A DNA stretch of 64,000 nucleotides from Amoebophrya sp. A120 (Eukaryota > Sar > Dinophyceae > Syndiniales > Amoebophryaceae): assembly GCA_905178155.1 (NCBI GenBank), contig CAJINV010000005.1:1514438-1578437 (forward strand), given 5' to 3'. Below the pieces are notes generated by a model. That model was given only the letters and a program-made list of their open reading frames with translations, ran no database searches and had not been told where the DNA came from. Position 1 is the first letter of the stretch. Every line of letters starts with the position of its first letter. Positions 10,988 to 24,800 of the stretch are shown here, piece by piece. Made by a program: the position numbers and the translations under genes.

Positions 10988-12806
10988 TTTCGGAGTTTTT
11001 TGGTTTTCAGAGTGGAAGATGGAAGAGATAGAGAAACAGATCGCACGAGGACCCTAGGTACTTAACTTTCCTCAAGGGCAGGTGAGTGCTGCGCACCAGT
11101 CACTTTATGCCAATACTATCTATGTAAGTATACCACCAGCTTCTGGGCGTACGTGGTGAAACAACACAAAAAAAAAAGGCTGCGCGATTTTTTTTGTCAA
11201 AGATACGACCTTTTGTGATATCAGAGTACTTTTGTGAGGCTGAGAGCTAATGTCCTACGATAACGATGATAACACTGCATCTGCATTACGAAAAAAACGA
11301 GTTGGGTTGTGGTGGATACCAATGCAAGGGTCAATTTTCGTGCTAACTCACGTAGCTTTCCTATGGCCTATCTTCCCGGGCCCTGTAGTAGTTTCACGAG
11401 TTGCAACTACTTTTCTTTTTGATGACAGTTTTTCCTTTTATTGCAAAGCCACACATGTTATTTCTGCAGGCTGCTCCTTTATGTCGCCTAATAAATTCCT
11501 GCTTTGTATTTCATTTTTTCCCCCACCCGGATGCAGATGATCATGAGTGCTTCGATTCGTCCCCCCAGAAATGTTGAGCTTGAGCATGACGCACGACCCA
11601 CAGGAAATAAGTATGCAAAAAAAGCGATCCTTGTGCTGCTGCACCGATGACAGATCTTGACCGATGAAGATTCAAATCTACGAAGGATCCTTCCTCCTGC
11701 GGGTTGTAGCTAAAAGAGCAGAAAAATGAACAAAAGACAAAGCTCAAGCGAGTTTTAGGCCAAGTAGAGCAGAGCTTCACCAGACCGGGACCGCTTCAAG
11801 TTCAACCAAAACCATGTTTTTTACTTTCTTTATTCCTTTGTGTACATTGATAGAAAATAATAAAGCTTGTATGGATTCTTACGAAGCATTAACACGATGC
11901 ATTTTGAAAATTTTCTTGGGCGGTGAACAAAAATCTTACAGGCGGACGATCACGATGCAAAAACTTCATATAAAATGAGGTCGAAGACGAAATATCCTTT
12001 AGAAAAATGCCGGTTCTCAAAATGAGACTCACATTCTTCAGGTTTTTGCTTTTCTCGGTTTCTTGCTCTAATGCCTAGGCAGACAGAAAAATCCTATGAT
12101 TGCTTGACTCTTTACGTTTCGGTCACTATTTTGCTTGTGCGATTGCTTGAAGATGAAAAAAAATCTCTTGCTGCATACTAACAAATGAAAATTTTTGAAA
12201 TGAAAATCCGTGGCATAGTAGTACTCAGGAAGCTGTAGGAGCTGTTTCATCTGCGAAGAAATTTTCTTTATCTTACAAATTATTCGAGATGAATCTGAAT
12301 CAGATTCAGGGCTGTAACTGAAAATCAACGGTGCTACTGCTACGGCAAGCAGTTTTTTGCAACACTTCCACTACTTGTATGAAAATCAAAATCAAAATCA
12401 AACGAGTTGTGCTTGGTCCTTTCTGCAAAAGGCAGAAAGGCCGGCGTTGAGTTGTTGTATCTACATCATGTTCGAGAAAAACAAAGCTTCTAGAACCTTT
12501 ATCAGGCTTCGGCTTGTGAGTTGTATTTCTGAAAAAAGTTTCACGGAAATTGTTATGGTACACATGTCCGGGTTTTCATCTGCTTGAATGGAATAGAAAA
12601 AAAATGAAATCGAAATTATGGCATTAATTTGTGTGAGCTGCCTGAAAATCAATTTGTCCTTGAAAATAAACGTCTGGTAATTTCTGAGCAGAAGTAGTAC
12701 ACCGTCACGAAGACCGTACCAGAATGTCGGTTTTGCTGTGAAAATTCTGGACAAAGGTTCTCGTGTAGCGCGCTTTCAGATGAAGTAGCAATTATGCTTT
12801 AGTCCT
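10988..12806. other. Intergenic, no gene recognised
   Basis: 1.8 kb of AT-rich sequence between the SHIPPO gene start and the giant gene's stop. Frames on both strands are short and lack recognisable domains. Confidence 0.5.
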
Positions 12807-15800
12807 TCATGTTCCTTTCCCTCCTTGCTTTCCGCTCCAGCCAGTGGTCTGGTCGAAAAGACCCCAGGAGCTATCTCCTCCTTTAGGTGGGCCTTTCCCC
12901 TTACCTCCAGTGAGTCCTGCTCCCAAGCCGGTCTGGTTGTCGAAGAGACTCCACGATACCTGATTCGGGTCAAACAAACTCGTTGACGTGACGTCTGCAC
13001 CATCCCAGGAACTCTGATCTTTGCCACCCGTGGGGCTCTGGTATCGGGGTGCCGAGGCTACTTGCCGCGGATCGTACTGCGGCGCGGCTACTTGTTGACT
13101 CTTTCCACCTGCTCCGGGAGCTGGACTTTGGAGGCGATTCTGGCCTTTGTTGAGACCACCACCAGCATCAACGGGACTGTTGTAGCGAAGCATCCAGGAA
13201 CTATCGGCTCCCGGAGCGGCGCCGCCACCGTCTTTCACGTATCACGCGGAAACTTTCTGCCACCATCAGGACCAAGTTTCGACATCAGTTCTTCAGATGA
13301 GAGGAGTAATCAATGCGGTTGGGGTTGCCTCATGACAATTCAGTTTCATCAGCCGCTCGTTGTCTCCTTCTGCACTCAAGAGCGGCCGGACTCGTAGTTG
13401 CTTCATGCAAGACAAAAGGCGACGTGTAAGATATCTTCATCTACTTATTTGTAGAGAATGCAAATTTATTCATTTTTACCGACAGGTAGGTGAAGGGCAA
13501 AAGTTTTCTCACATGGGATAAAAATGGGTTCAGGCTCCCCTTATTTCCGAATGGATTCAGGCCGCCCCACCCCTTATCAAAGGGTTTTTTCGTATCCACG
13601 CCCCCTCCAGGCATCGCAGGTTTCAAGGAGCCCATAGTAGCTGGTTTCCCACCCATTGCTGGCGGCTTCCCACCACCCACCGCGACTGGGGTCACGGGTG
13701 CAATGTCTGGCTTGCCGATCGGCGCAAACTCAGGCTTCCCCATCTGACCGAAGGCCGGTTTGAACGATCCCGGCATGGCCGGCTTCAGCGAGCCGGGCTT
13801 TCCTGCGCTGCTACTTGTTCCCCCAGCGATATTCTCCACGGCCCCGCCGCCAAGGAGCCAGCCGTCTTCCAACCCGGTGTCGGTCCAGCTCCAGTCGTGT
13901 TCCGGTGCGGGGGGCTGCTCGGGTAGTTGTTGAGCGGGGGGGAGTTGATGCTTCATCGGCTTGTTGGGGTCCCGTTCCGCGCGTTTTGTTTTTACCACGA
14001 CCTCGTGTTCCGGGGGCTTTTCCTCCTCCTGGTGTTCTTCTTCGGCGGGCCACGGTTCCTCTTCCTCGGGCCACGGCTCCTCTGTCTCGGGCCACTGCTC
14101 TTCTTCCTTGGGCCCCGGCTTCTCTGTCTCGGGCCACGGCTCTTCTTCCTCGGGCCACGGCTCCTCTTCCTCGGGCCAATCTTCATCTTCCTCCTCTGGA
14201 ATCTCCTCGATGTAGTCATCTTCTTGGCTATGCACTACAAATTTACTGGCGCCACTGTAGCTGTACGCAAGTACTTACTACAGGCACTGGCACACGTAAG
14301 TATTAAGCTAGCACACCGAAATAAGCATAAATGTAAATCTACAATGAACATTTTGGTACCGGCAGCTGCCTAAAGCGGCCGAGCAAGCGACGCAGATGCT
14401 TGTCACTGGTAAGGCAGCTCCTGATTGAGCAACGTTAACATGCATTTTTTCCACTTTTTTTGTATGTGCAGGCACTGGCACACACAGTGGCGCTGGCAAA
14501 TTTTCATCTTTGGATAAGGATAGTCCTCCTCTTCGGGATATGAAATGCAACAGCATCGTACTAGTATAAATCGCATGACAAATTCCCTCAGCATGAAAAA
14601 TGGAATTTGTAATGCGGATTTAGGTTAAGGTGGAGATTTGTAATGCATGATTGCGATTACTACGAGCACGATACTTTTGCACAGGATACGGGAATCTCTT
14701 CGATCCAGTCGTCCCACTCCTGTTGCTATCAAATGTAAAAATGTCTGGGTCTGGAAGAATACAACTTGTGATGCTGCATTTGGGTTCCAAAAAAATCTGT
14801 ATTGCATGAGTACCAAAGGGAATGCAATTTTTGCTACGCGGAGAGGGCGTTTGTCATGCGGAATAGGCATCAAGAAGCTCTCAAAAAATCTGTGATGCCA
14901 GGGCATGCATCACAGACACCAGGGCTCATGCAAAACGTGCATGACAAGTGTCAGAATCTTCCAGCCCAGACATTTTTACATTTGATAGTTGCCGCCGCCT
15001 TTTCTCGGCCTCTTCTGCCTCCCGCTTCTTTCGGTCGATTTCTTCCTGCAGTTTTCGCTGCCGCTCCTGCTCGTCGAGCTCTTCCGCCTCGCGCCGCAGC
15101 CGCATCTCCTCCTCCCACGCAAGGCGCTGCGCCTCCTTCTGCCGCTCGAATTCCGCCGCCTCCCGGTCCCGCGCCTTTTGCGCAAGCTCGTGCTGCCGCC
15201 GGAGTCTTTGCTCCTGCTTCATGGCACGCCGCTGGGCGAGGGTTTCCCGGAGCCGCTGCTCCCGCAGCCAGCGCTCTTGCTCGGCCTCCTGCTTTTTTCG
15301 CCATTCCTCGGTTTCCTCCTCCCGAGACCGGGTCACAATCAGCTCCAGTCGCTTCCGTTTCCGGTCTTCTTTCCGCCACTTGCGCTCCTGCTCGGCCAGC
15401 GCGCGGCGGCGCTCAAATTCCAACCTCCGCTTTTCTTCCTCCATCAGCAGCCGGTACTGCTCGCGTTCGTCCTCCCGGGCCTTGTCACTAAGCTCCAGTT
15501 GCCGTTTGCGCAACACCTCCTCCTTCCTTCTTTTCCGCTCCTCCGCGGCCTTCTGCCGCCGTTCCTCGGTTTCTAGCTGCAGTCTCTCCTGTATCCACAG
15601 TAAATTTCCCGTACACGACGTACAAATGCAGAAGTCTCTGCATGACAAAATTGGGCCTCGATCCTAGTTTAGCATGATAAGTGTTCTTACACTCCAAATT
15701 GAAGAAATTTGTGATGCATCTTGTACATGTACGGAAAATTCGTATTGCATATCCTGTTCCATGTGCAACCGCCAGTTTTCCTGCTCTTTCCGTCTTGCCT

Positions 15801-18800
15801 CGTCGGAAAGTTCCTGCTGCCGCTTCAACCGGAGACTCTCTTTCCTTTCCTTCCTGTCGGCTTCCGCCTTTTTCTGCCGTTCCTCCCGCTCAAGCGCTGC
15901 TTCCTCCTGTTGCATTTGCAGTTTCCAGATCTCCCGTTCCCGTTCCCGGGATTCCGCGGCGATCTTCGCGATTTTTTCCTCGCGCTTCAGCTTCAAACGC
16001 TCTTTGCGTTCGAGCTTCTGAATCTCGAGCTGCTTCAGCCGCTCTTCCGACTTCTGTTTGCGGAGTTCCATGGCCTCGTACTGCAGTCTTTCCTTCTCCT
16101 CCCTTTCCCGGGCCTCCTTCGCGAGCAGCTCTTGGCGCTTCCGCCTCTCCTCCTCCTTTTTCGCTTTCCGGTCCAGTTCCATACGATGCAAATGCTCCTC
16201 AGTGGTAGTTTGCCGGAGCTGCCTATCGGCTTCCGCCTGCCGTTCGAGCTCTTCCCGTGCACGCGCGTTGTCGGCGATTTCGGCCTGGCGCTTCAGCCTC
16301 ATCTCTTCTTTCCGCCGTTTGGCCTCTAGCGTGATGAAGGTCAGCCGCTCCTCGTATTCGCGCTTTCGCACCTCCTGCTCCATTCTCATTTTTTCCTCGT
16401 GGTCCCACCTCTCCTCCTCCCGCGTGCGATGCTTGTCCGCGACCTCCGCCTGTCTGCGCAGCTTCATTTCCTCCTTCCGCCGCTTCGCCTCGAGTGTGAG
16501 GAAGCTCAGCCGCTCTTCGTACTCCTGTTTCCGAAGTTCCTGTTGCATCTTCGCTTGCTGCTCTAACTGCTCCGCGGCGCGCCGCTTCTCCTCTGCCTCG
16601 TGAATCAGCTTCATCCTTTCGATTTCACGCCTCTCCTTTTGCCGCATTTCCAGGAGCTTGACCTGCTTCTTGTTCTCCTCAACTTTTTGCTCACGCTGGA
16701 TTCTTCTCTCCTCCTCGAGGTTCAACTCGCGCTGCATCTCGATCTCCTTTTGCCGTATGCAACACAAATGACCTAGTACCATGCGCGGAGGCGGACAGGG
16801 ACAGCATCACGCACAAGAGAATTATGCATCATATCACACACGACATGGACATGCTTAATTTCTCTCTTTTATTTCGCTTACTTTGCGAAGTAGAACCTAT
16901 ACACAGGTGGATGAACTACCGCGGACCCTACGAGTGTCTGCAGAAGAGTAAAATTATGTGTGATGTTGAAAAAGAGCAGCCTCATCTTCGTCATATTCAA
17001 GCAATTATGCAATGTGCAGTACATTGGCGACGGTACTACTAGTGAATGCATCACTGGGCATATCTCGGGCGAGTTTCGCGCGCTCGAACTGGCGTTTCTC
17101 CTTGTCTTCCTTGGATTTCTGTTTCATCATCAGCATTCGCTCCTCGTGGAAGATCTCCCTAGTTCTCTGCCGGGATTCCTCGTCTTCTTGTTGTAGCCAC
17201 TGCCGCTCCTCTTCTCTTCTGGCCTTGTCTGCAAGCTCTTGTTTTCTTGCGGACTTGGACCGGTGCCTCTGGAGTTGTTTCGCCGCGTTGATTTCCGCCA
17301 TGCGTTCTTCGTGCGCGAGTTCTCGCTCTTTCTGTTTTTGCTCGAGCAAGAGCTGTTGCTGCCTTTCCAAGTTTTCCCTTTTCCGGGCTTCTTCCGCGAG
17401 CTGATGTTGGTGCTGCTGCTTTTCCGATTTAGACCGCAGCTTTGCCGCGTGGATTTCCGCCATGCGCTCTTCGTGAGCGAGTTCTCGTTCTTTCTGTTTT
17501 TGCTCAAGCAAGAGCTGTTGCTGCCGTTCCAGGTCCTCCCTCTTCCGCGCCTCCTCGGCCAATTGGTGCTGCTTTTCGGATTTGGAGCGCTGCTTTGCCA
17601 CGTCGAGTTCCGCCATGCGCTCTTCATGAGCGAGTTCTCGATCTTTCTGCTTCTGTTCGAGCAGGAGCTGTTGATGTCTTTCCAAGTCCTCCCTCTTCCG
17701 CGCTTCCTCGGCCAATTGGTGCTGCTTTTCGGATTTGAGCCGCTGCTTTGCCACGTGGACTTCCGCCATGCGCTCTTCATGAGCGAGTTCTCGCTCTTTC
17801 TGCTTCTGTTCGAGCAAGACCTGTTGCTGTCTTTTCAAGTCCTCCCTTTTCCTTGCCTCCGACGCGAGCTCGCGCTGCTTTTCGGACTTGGAGCGCTGCC
17901 TTTGCAGCTGCTTTGCCGCAGCAATCTCGGCCAACCGTTCCTCGTGCGCGAGTTCCCGTTCCCGGGCGCGGGCGTCGACGAGGATTTTCTGCTGCTGCAA
18001 CTCCTCCTCGCGACTCCGTGCCCTGTCGGCGAGCTCGTCCTGGTGCCTCGTTTTCTGCAGTTTTTTGCTCATCTGTCGTGCGTTGTCCAGCGCCTTCATC
18101 CTCTCCGCGTGCTCCAGCGCCCTCTGCGCCATCACTGCCAGGGTCACCTTCTGTCGGGATTCTTCTTCGATTTTCTTCTGGTGTTCCTCGCTCGCGAGCC
18201 GCTCTTTTTTCAAATTGTGCTCCGCTTTCGTTGCTTTCAGCTCTGCCATGTGTTCTAAATGCCTTAAACGCTGCTCCTCTCGCTGCTCTTCTGCAGCATG
18301 TTTTTGCAATTCCAAATCGTGAGTCTCTTTGGACCGGCGTTGGATGAGCTCCAACTTTTTCAGGCTGTTCTTCTCCTGCCTCCGTTCCTTAATCACAGCC
18401 ATGCGCTCTTCGTGTTTCATTTCCCGCTCCCGCCTTCGCGCCTCAGCCTCTTCTTTTTCGATTCTTTCTTTCTCCGCCTGTTGGGCTTCCGCTTGGCGCA
18501 GCTCTTCGCGTTTCTTGGCTATAATTTCCTCTTTGCGCAGCTTGTGGTCGGACTGAATCTTCGCCATGCGCTCGGCGTGCTGGAACTCGCGCTCCTTCTT
18601 TAAGTTTTCCTGCTCCTCCTTCTCTTTTTTTTCCTCGATTTCCCGCTGGCGAGCCGCTTCGGCGGATTCGTGTTTTTGCTTTGCTTTTTTCGTTTGCCGT
18701 TGCAATTCCAGAGCCGCTTTCCGCTCCTCATGGCGAATCTCTTCCTGCCGCTTCTTGTCCTCCGCGTCTTTGATAAGTCTTTCCCGCTCCAGACTGGCCG

Positions 18801-21800
18801 CACGCAGGTGATCCCGCTCTTCCGCAGCAAGCTTGTCTTTGTGGAGGCGGAACTGCTCTTTCGCTTCCTTGCGGTTTATGCAACACAAATCGACCGGACA
18901 ACGACACACAGGACAAGCACGTCGACGCACAATGTGAATGTGCATGACAAGCTGGTGATGATAATTATCGTCATCTACATCTTCTTCTTCAATACGACCT
19001 CATACATGACGCAAGCAAAACAAGCAGGACGTTTCTATTGATGCTAAATAAGACAGGCAAGGCAAAGGAGCAGATTTGTCATGGAACAAGTTGCTTGTCA
19101 TCATGTATCTGATCCGGTAGATTCTCTGCCGACGATACGTTTTTCCAGGCGGTCCTTTTCTCTTTCGACGAGTTCCAACTCCATTTTTTTCCTCGCCGCC
19201 TCCCTCGATGCCTCGTCGTCTTTCGCATCTCGCAATCGTTGCTTCTCCAACAACAAATGCTCTGCTTTCTCGTGTTCTTTCTGGAATCGGCGGGCGCGAA
19301 TGTCGGCGATTCGCTTCTTTTCCTTCAGCTCCTGCATGGCGTTTTCGTGTTCGAGCAGATGTTGCTTCTCCACGCGGGCTGCCTCCTCGTGTTGCGCTTG
19401 CTCTTTCAGTTTTTGGATCCGCAGCTCCTGTTGCTGTTTCCTATTCAGCATCTTTTGCTCGTGCTGTTCGTGTGCCTTCCTAGCTTGTTCCGCTTCTTCA
19501 AAAGCTCGATGCCGCTCCAGGATCTGTTTTTTGTGCGCGGCGTCCGCCTCGCGTTTCCGGGCCAAATTCGACATCGTTTCGAGATGTTTTCGCTTTTCGA
19601 GCGCGTGCTGTTCTTTTTCGGTAATCTGCCGCTTTTCATCCGCAAGCTTGTCTTCCTGCTGTTTCTTTTCTCTCAGCCATTTCTGTTTTTCTATTTCCGC
19701 CTGCTTGTGCTTTTTTGCCTCGGCCAGCCTCTCGAATTCTTGGAGGCGCTTTTGGTGCTCGCGGGAAAGTTTGCGCTGCTTCTCCAAGTGCTTTTCGTGC
19801 TCATGCTTCGCTTCCCGGGCCAGTCGCTGCTGCTCCGCGAGCGCGGCCTGCCGGTTCGACTCCTCCTCCTGGGCCTTTCTCGCCAGGAGCGTTTGCTGTC
19901 GCAGGTCTTGCTCCCGCTTTCTCTTCTCCGCCGACCGCCGTCGGGCTTTTTCTTCCAGCACTTTTTGCGTCATTTTCTCCAGCGCTTGCTTCTCCTGCTT
20001 GGATCCCTCGGACCGCGCCTGGCTGACGGCTCGCTTCCGCGCCTCGTCGCGCGCTTTCGAAGCTTTCATAAACTCTCGCTGCGCCTTCTTCCGCTCTTTC
20101 TCCGCGGCCTCCTTTTCCTCTTTTTGCTTCAACTTCGCGGCCTCGAGCTTCTCCTCGGCCTCCTTCAGCTTCCGAGCCTCGCCGGCCTTGGCAAGCTCCG
20201 TCACGTCGCGCATGCGCTTCTGCATCTGCCGCTTGTGCTGCTCTTCCTGCTTCTTGCGGAGGTCCTGCGGGGAGAGAAAATGTTGTGAGGATCAAAGCAG
20301 GACACAATCAATGATAAAGATGAAGTAGAAGATGGCTCAAAAGAAGAAAGTTTCTCCCGCCCCGTCTGCGAGAATCAACTGCGAAAGTGAGTAGCACGTT
20401 ATGATGAACAGCAACAGTGTCTGAATTCTTGACTCACATAATTCTAGCAAAACCACGGAAGCAGGCGAAGGGGAAGCGTGTATTAAATTCAACCCATCAA
20501 CAAGATCAAACAGTAAGTACCTCCTGCCGTTTTAGCTCAGCCTCGTAGGCTTTTTTGTGTTCCTCGAATTCCTTTTCGTGTTTTTTCAATTTCTCCTCCG
20601 CCGCCCGTTTTTCTTTCTCCTTCGCAATTCGCAAGGCCTCTTTCTCTTTTACGGCAGCAGCGAGTTTTTCCTGTTTTTCCCGTTCCGCCTGCAACAGTTT
20701 TTGCGCCATGTCGTCCTTCAATTTCTTTTCAATCTTCGCTTTTTCCTCGGCATACGCTATCCCGAGTAAAAACGTACCCACGCCAGAGTTGTAATGCAGA
20801 TTTGCGAAGACAGGAAGGCTTGTAATGCGCATCCCCATGAGAGCCATTTCCAATCGTGTTTTGGAATTTGTGATGCTGTGAACAGGATGAGCAGATGAAT
20901 CTGTGACGCGGCTGCACTTGCTAACCTGCACTACACTGCAGAGTGCAACTTGTCATGCGTGACTCACAAAACTCCTAGGTTTCTGTTGCAAAATCCCCAT
21001 CCTGACTCTGGTGTGGGTATGTTTTTACTCAGGATATTCGCCCGCTCCTGGTCCCGTTGCTTCCGCTCCGCGAGTATCAAATGCAAAAGTGTCTGGGTCT
21101 GGAACATGGCAACTTGTCATGCTCAATCTGAATCATGCAAAAATCTGTGTTGCATGATTACCAAAAGTCGTCCACTTTTGACCAAGTCGAGAGGGAGTTT
21201 CTCATGCAGGATAGGCACGATAGAGATCTCGCGGAGTTTGTCATGCTAGGTCCCGCATTCCAGACCTTCTGGGTCATGGAAAACCTGCATGACAAGACTT
21301 GCAATTTTCCAGACCCAGACATTTTTGCATTTGATAGCGAGCCTTGCCTTCGCCTCCGCAGCTTGTTTCGCCTCCTTTTCCTTTTCCGCTTGGAGTTTTC
21401 TCTCCTCCGCCATCTTGTCTTCGTATTGCTTCTTTAGTTTCTCTAGTTGCTCCGCGGCGCGTTTTTCCTGTTCTTTAGCTTTTTTCTGCGCTTCCCGGTC
21501 CTTCGCGGCGTTGGCGAGCTGCTGCTGCTTTTCCTTTTCGGCTTGCAACTTTTTCTCCTCCGCGAGGTGATCTTCAAATTCCTTTTTCAGGCGCTCGACC
21601 TCAGCCTTCTCGGCTTTGCCTTGACCTTTACTTGTTTTTCCACCTTTCGGACTAGAGCCCCGAGATGAATCGTCGCTCGCCGAGCGCTTTTTGCCTTTTC
21701 CCTTTTTCGCGGTGTGCTGTTGCACCTTTGCAGCCTCGACGTAGCGCTGTCTCATTTCCTCTTCGAGGTTCGCTACTCTCTCCTGCTCCAGCCTCTCCTG

Positions 21801-24800
21801 CTCGGCGGCTTTCTCGGCGGCGATTCTTTTTCTGTTCTCCTCCTCTGCAGCCGCGATGGCGGCAGCTGCGGCGGAATTACTATCTTCCACATTTTCCTCC
21901 ACCTCGTTATCCTCCTCCTCTAGTGCCTCCTCTGGAGGCTCGTCCTGATCCTCCTCGTCACTAGAAGACTTTGGCGCGGCGAGGGAAACTTTGTCCTCCT
22001 CATCTGCAGACTCTTGTTCCTCCAATGGGCTGAGCTGCAGCTCATCCACGTGGCCAGCGTCTGTGGCGGGTTCAGGTTCTTGGTCTTCAAACAAACGAGT
22101 TTGTCGGTGGGAAGAGCCGCGGATTTCGGGTCGGGATCGATGAGAAGAGGCTGTCGCAGACGGATCGGACGACTCCAAAATGTTTCTGCGACTCGAGTCA
22201 TCGGGAAAAGCATCTTCAGAAGATTGTTGTTCATCGGCTTCTGGTGCTTCAGCCTGTTGTTCTTCTTCAGCATCTTCATCCAACACGATCGGCGGTATGG
22301 TCCCCAGGAGCGTCGGCTCCGACGCGGCTTCGGCTTGCTCATCTTCAACAGCGGCAGCAGCAGCTTCAGGCTGGTCATCTTCGGCCTGATGTTCCTCCTC
22401 GTCTTGGTCTTCCTCCTCCTCCTCGTCCTCCGCATCGTCCGGACCTGCAACGACGCCTTTTTTGTAGTATTTCCTGGCGCCATCGGCGGCTTGCACGGCG
22501 GCGGAAGATTCTTGTTCCTCTTCGTCATACTCTTCGTATGATCCACCCGTAGCGGAACTGCGGAACACCTCCTCGGTTACGCTAGCATTCTCAGCTCCAA
22601 AAGCAGCGTTGAGATCCTCGGTGGAAGGGGGTTGGGGTTCTTGTTGATCTTCCGTTGAAGCCGGTACTATCTCAGCCTGTTCCTCTTCTTCCTCCTCCTC
22701 CTCAACAGCAGCCTCCTCTACAACTTCCTGCGCATCGGGAGCAGTGACTTCTAAAGCAGCGTTTCTGTAGTAATCTCGTGTGTTATCCTGCAGTCTCTTT
22801 TGCCGCTTCCATTCTTGCTCTTTCTTTTTCGCGGCTGCTACAGCGTCTTTGCGGCGCTTTTCCTCCTCTTCGGCCTGTACTTGCCGCGCGCGCTCCTCCT
22901 CCTCTTCGGCCGCTTTGCGAGCGCGTAGTTCCTCTCTCTCTCTCGCTTTCGCTGCAGCGCCGTCGTCGAAGTCCAGATTGCCATCGTCGTCATCAGATGA
23001 GGATTCCTCTTCGCTGCTTTCCTCGTCTGCTTGCGGAGCAGAAGGTCCTGCAGCTGCACCATCGTCCTGATCATCATCACCTCCATCCCCATCGTCAACC
23101 CCTCCTGGACCACGAGGCTCCTTTTCATCTTCCGTTGCGGACGGGAACTGCTGGGTCTTATCCAGCTTGTCTTCATCTTCTGCGGCCGAGGGAAACTGCT
23201 GCTCCTCGTCCTGCGTCTGTTCTAATCTTGCACGAAGCGCATCCAATTCCGCCCGCAGTTTCTCGTTTTCTTGTTCCAGTTCCCGCGTCGAAATATCTTC
23301 CATCTGCTCGCTGCTCGTTCTAGTCGTATCAAATGCAAATATGTCTGGGTCTGAAAACTTGCGATGCATGTCAGTGAATAGAGAACGCATTGCATGGCAC
23401 ATGCGCCGCCAAGCATGACAGGTTTTTCCGTATTTTTGTGTTGCGTATTCCGCGACGTGTGAAACAGCGTTTCTGCATGAGCATGATAGAGAAGACGGGC
23501 TCTACTTGCTGGCCACGCAATACAAAGCTCAGCTTCATGCCAGAATAGCATGACAAGTCTCGCATTCTTCCAGAGGACCCAGACATATTTGCATTCGATA
23601 ACTCGGGATTCTTTGCAATGCCGCGAGCCTGTCCGCCTCCTCCTGCTCCTTTTTCCGTTGTAGCTGCTGTTCTTCTCGTTTTTCCTTCTCCAATTGCTTC
23701 CGCTTTTTCTCCTCTTCCACCAGCTGCTTATGCTTCGCTTTCACCTTCTTTTCGATCTGCTTCTGTACTTCCTGTTTCACTTTTTCCCGGTAATTGGCCA
23801 CGTAATACTCGTGGACTTTCGCATCGTCAAACGCCCTCGGCTTCGGCAGCTCTTCCTCCTCCTCTTCCCCTAAATGGTCTTCTGCGAAGTGGTCGGCAAG
23901 CGACGAGCGCATCTCCAGTGTGGACCTCGTTTCCTCGAAACTGCCCGCGTGGTCTTCCAATTCTTGACTAACGTGTTCACCGTAGTTCTCATCTGCCACG
24001 TGGTCTAGGTAAGAAGACACCAAATCGTTCTCCGCATCGGAATCCGCGACAACCGTGTCGTGGTACTCTTCAATCAGTGTGGACAAACGTTTTCTTGATC
24101 CTTCCACGATCACGTCCCTGTAGCGAAACTGATCCAGCACGCCTTGCACGGCCTTCTTTTGCCGCTCCGCGACGTGCTCTTCCATCTCGAGAGCAAGTTC
24201 GTGTTGGTCCGCGATCGCCCGAGTTTGCCGCATCGCTTCTGCCTCTTCCGCAGAAGAGGAGCTGGATTCGTCCACCGGGGGAGGGAATTGGACCCCGAAA
24301 TCCTTCGTTTTTGGTTCCTGCGCGACTTCCAGCTCGTGACTGGTGCGGATCACTTCCGAAATCATGGATTCCGCTCTGGACCCGATGCTTTCTGTAGAAG
24401 TACTGTTCCTGCCCGGATAAAGGTCCTTTTTGTCGGAGATGCGGAGCGAATTGTGGAATTTCTTCACGAGCTTGTGGACCTTCAGCTTCAGTTTCGCAAA
24501 CTTGCTGATTTTACTGTCTACATCTTGGCTGGCTTGCTTTTCAACAAGCGGAACAGCAACAGCATCTTTCGCTTTCTGCCTGTAGTATTTTTTCAACACG
24601 GGCTGGACCATGTCCCTGAATCCCTGTGTCTTCTCGTCGACCTCATTCGCGGTGGCTTCCCACTTCTGCATCGCGCGCTTCGCCTCCGCGTCCCGGGACG
24701 CCTTCACGCGGTTAGCGGCGGCTCGCACCAGCTTGCTGGATGAGGACTCTTTGTTCGAGGCCTTCGGCTTGGACGTTTGCTGTTTGTGAAACTGCTCGAC

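Noticed and set aside
13232-13512. GT-AG intron in the giant gene tail
   Set aside because: Donor CAT|GTGAGA is phase 0 but the AG acceptor at 13233-13232 needs phase 1, so the frame breaks; the TAT...ATA element 13520-13240 keeps it.
17239-18258. Plus-strand ORF of 339 codons, Leu/Phe-rich, looking like membrane protein
   Set aside because: It is the antisense shadow of the minus-strand coiled coil: reverse complements of Glu/Lys/Gln codons read as Leu/Phe/Ser. The same applies to plus-strand ORFs at 19239-20288 and 15681-16329.
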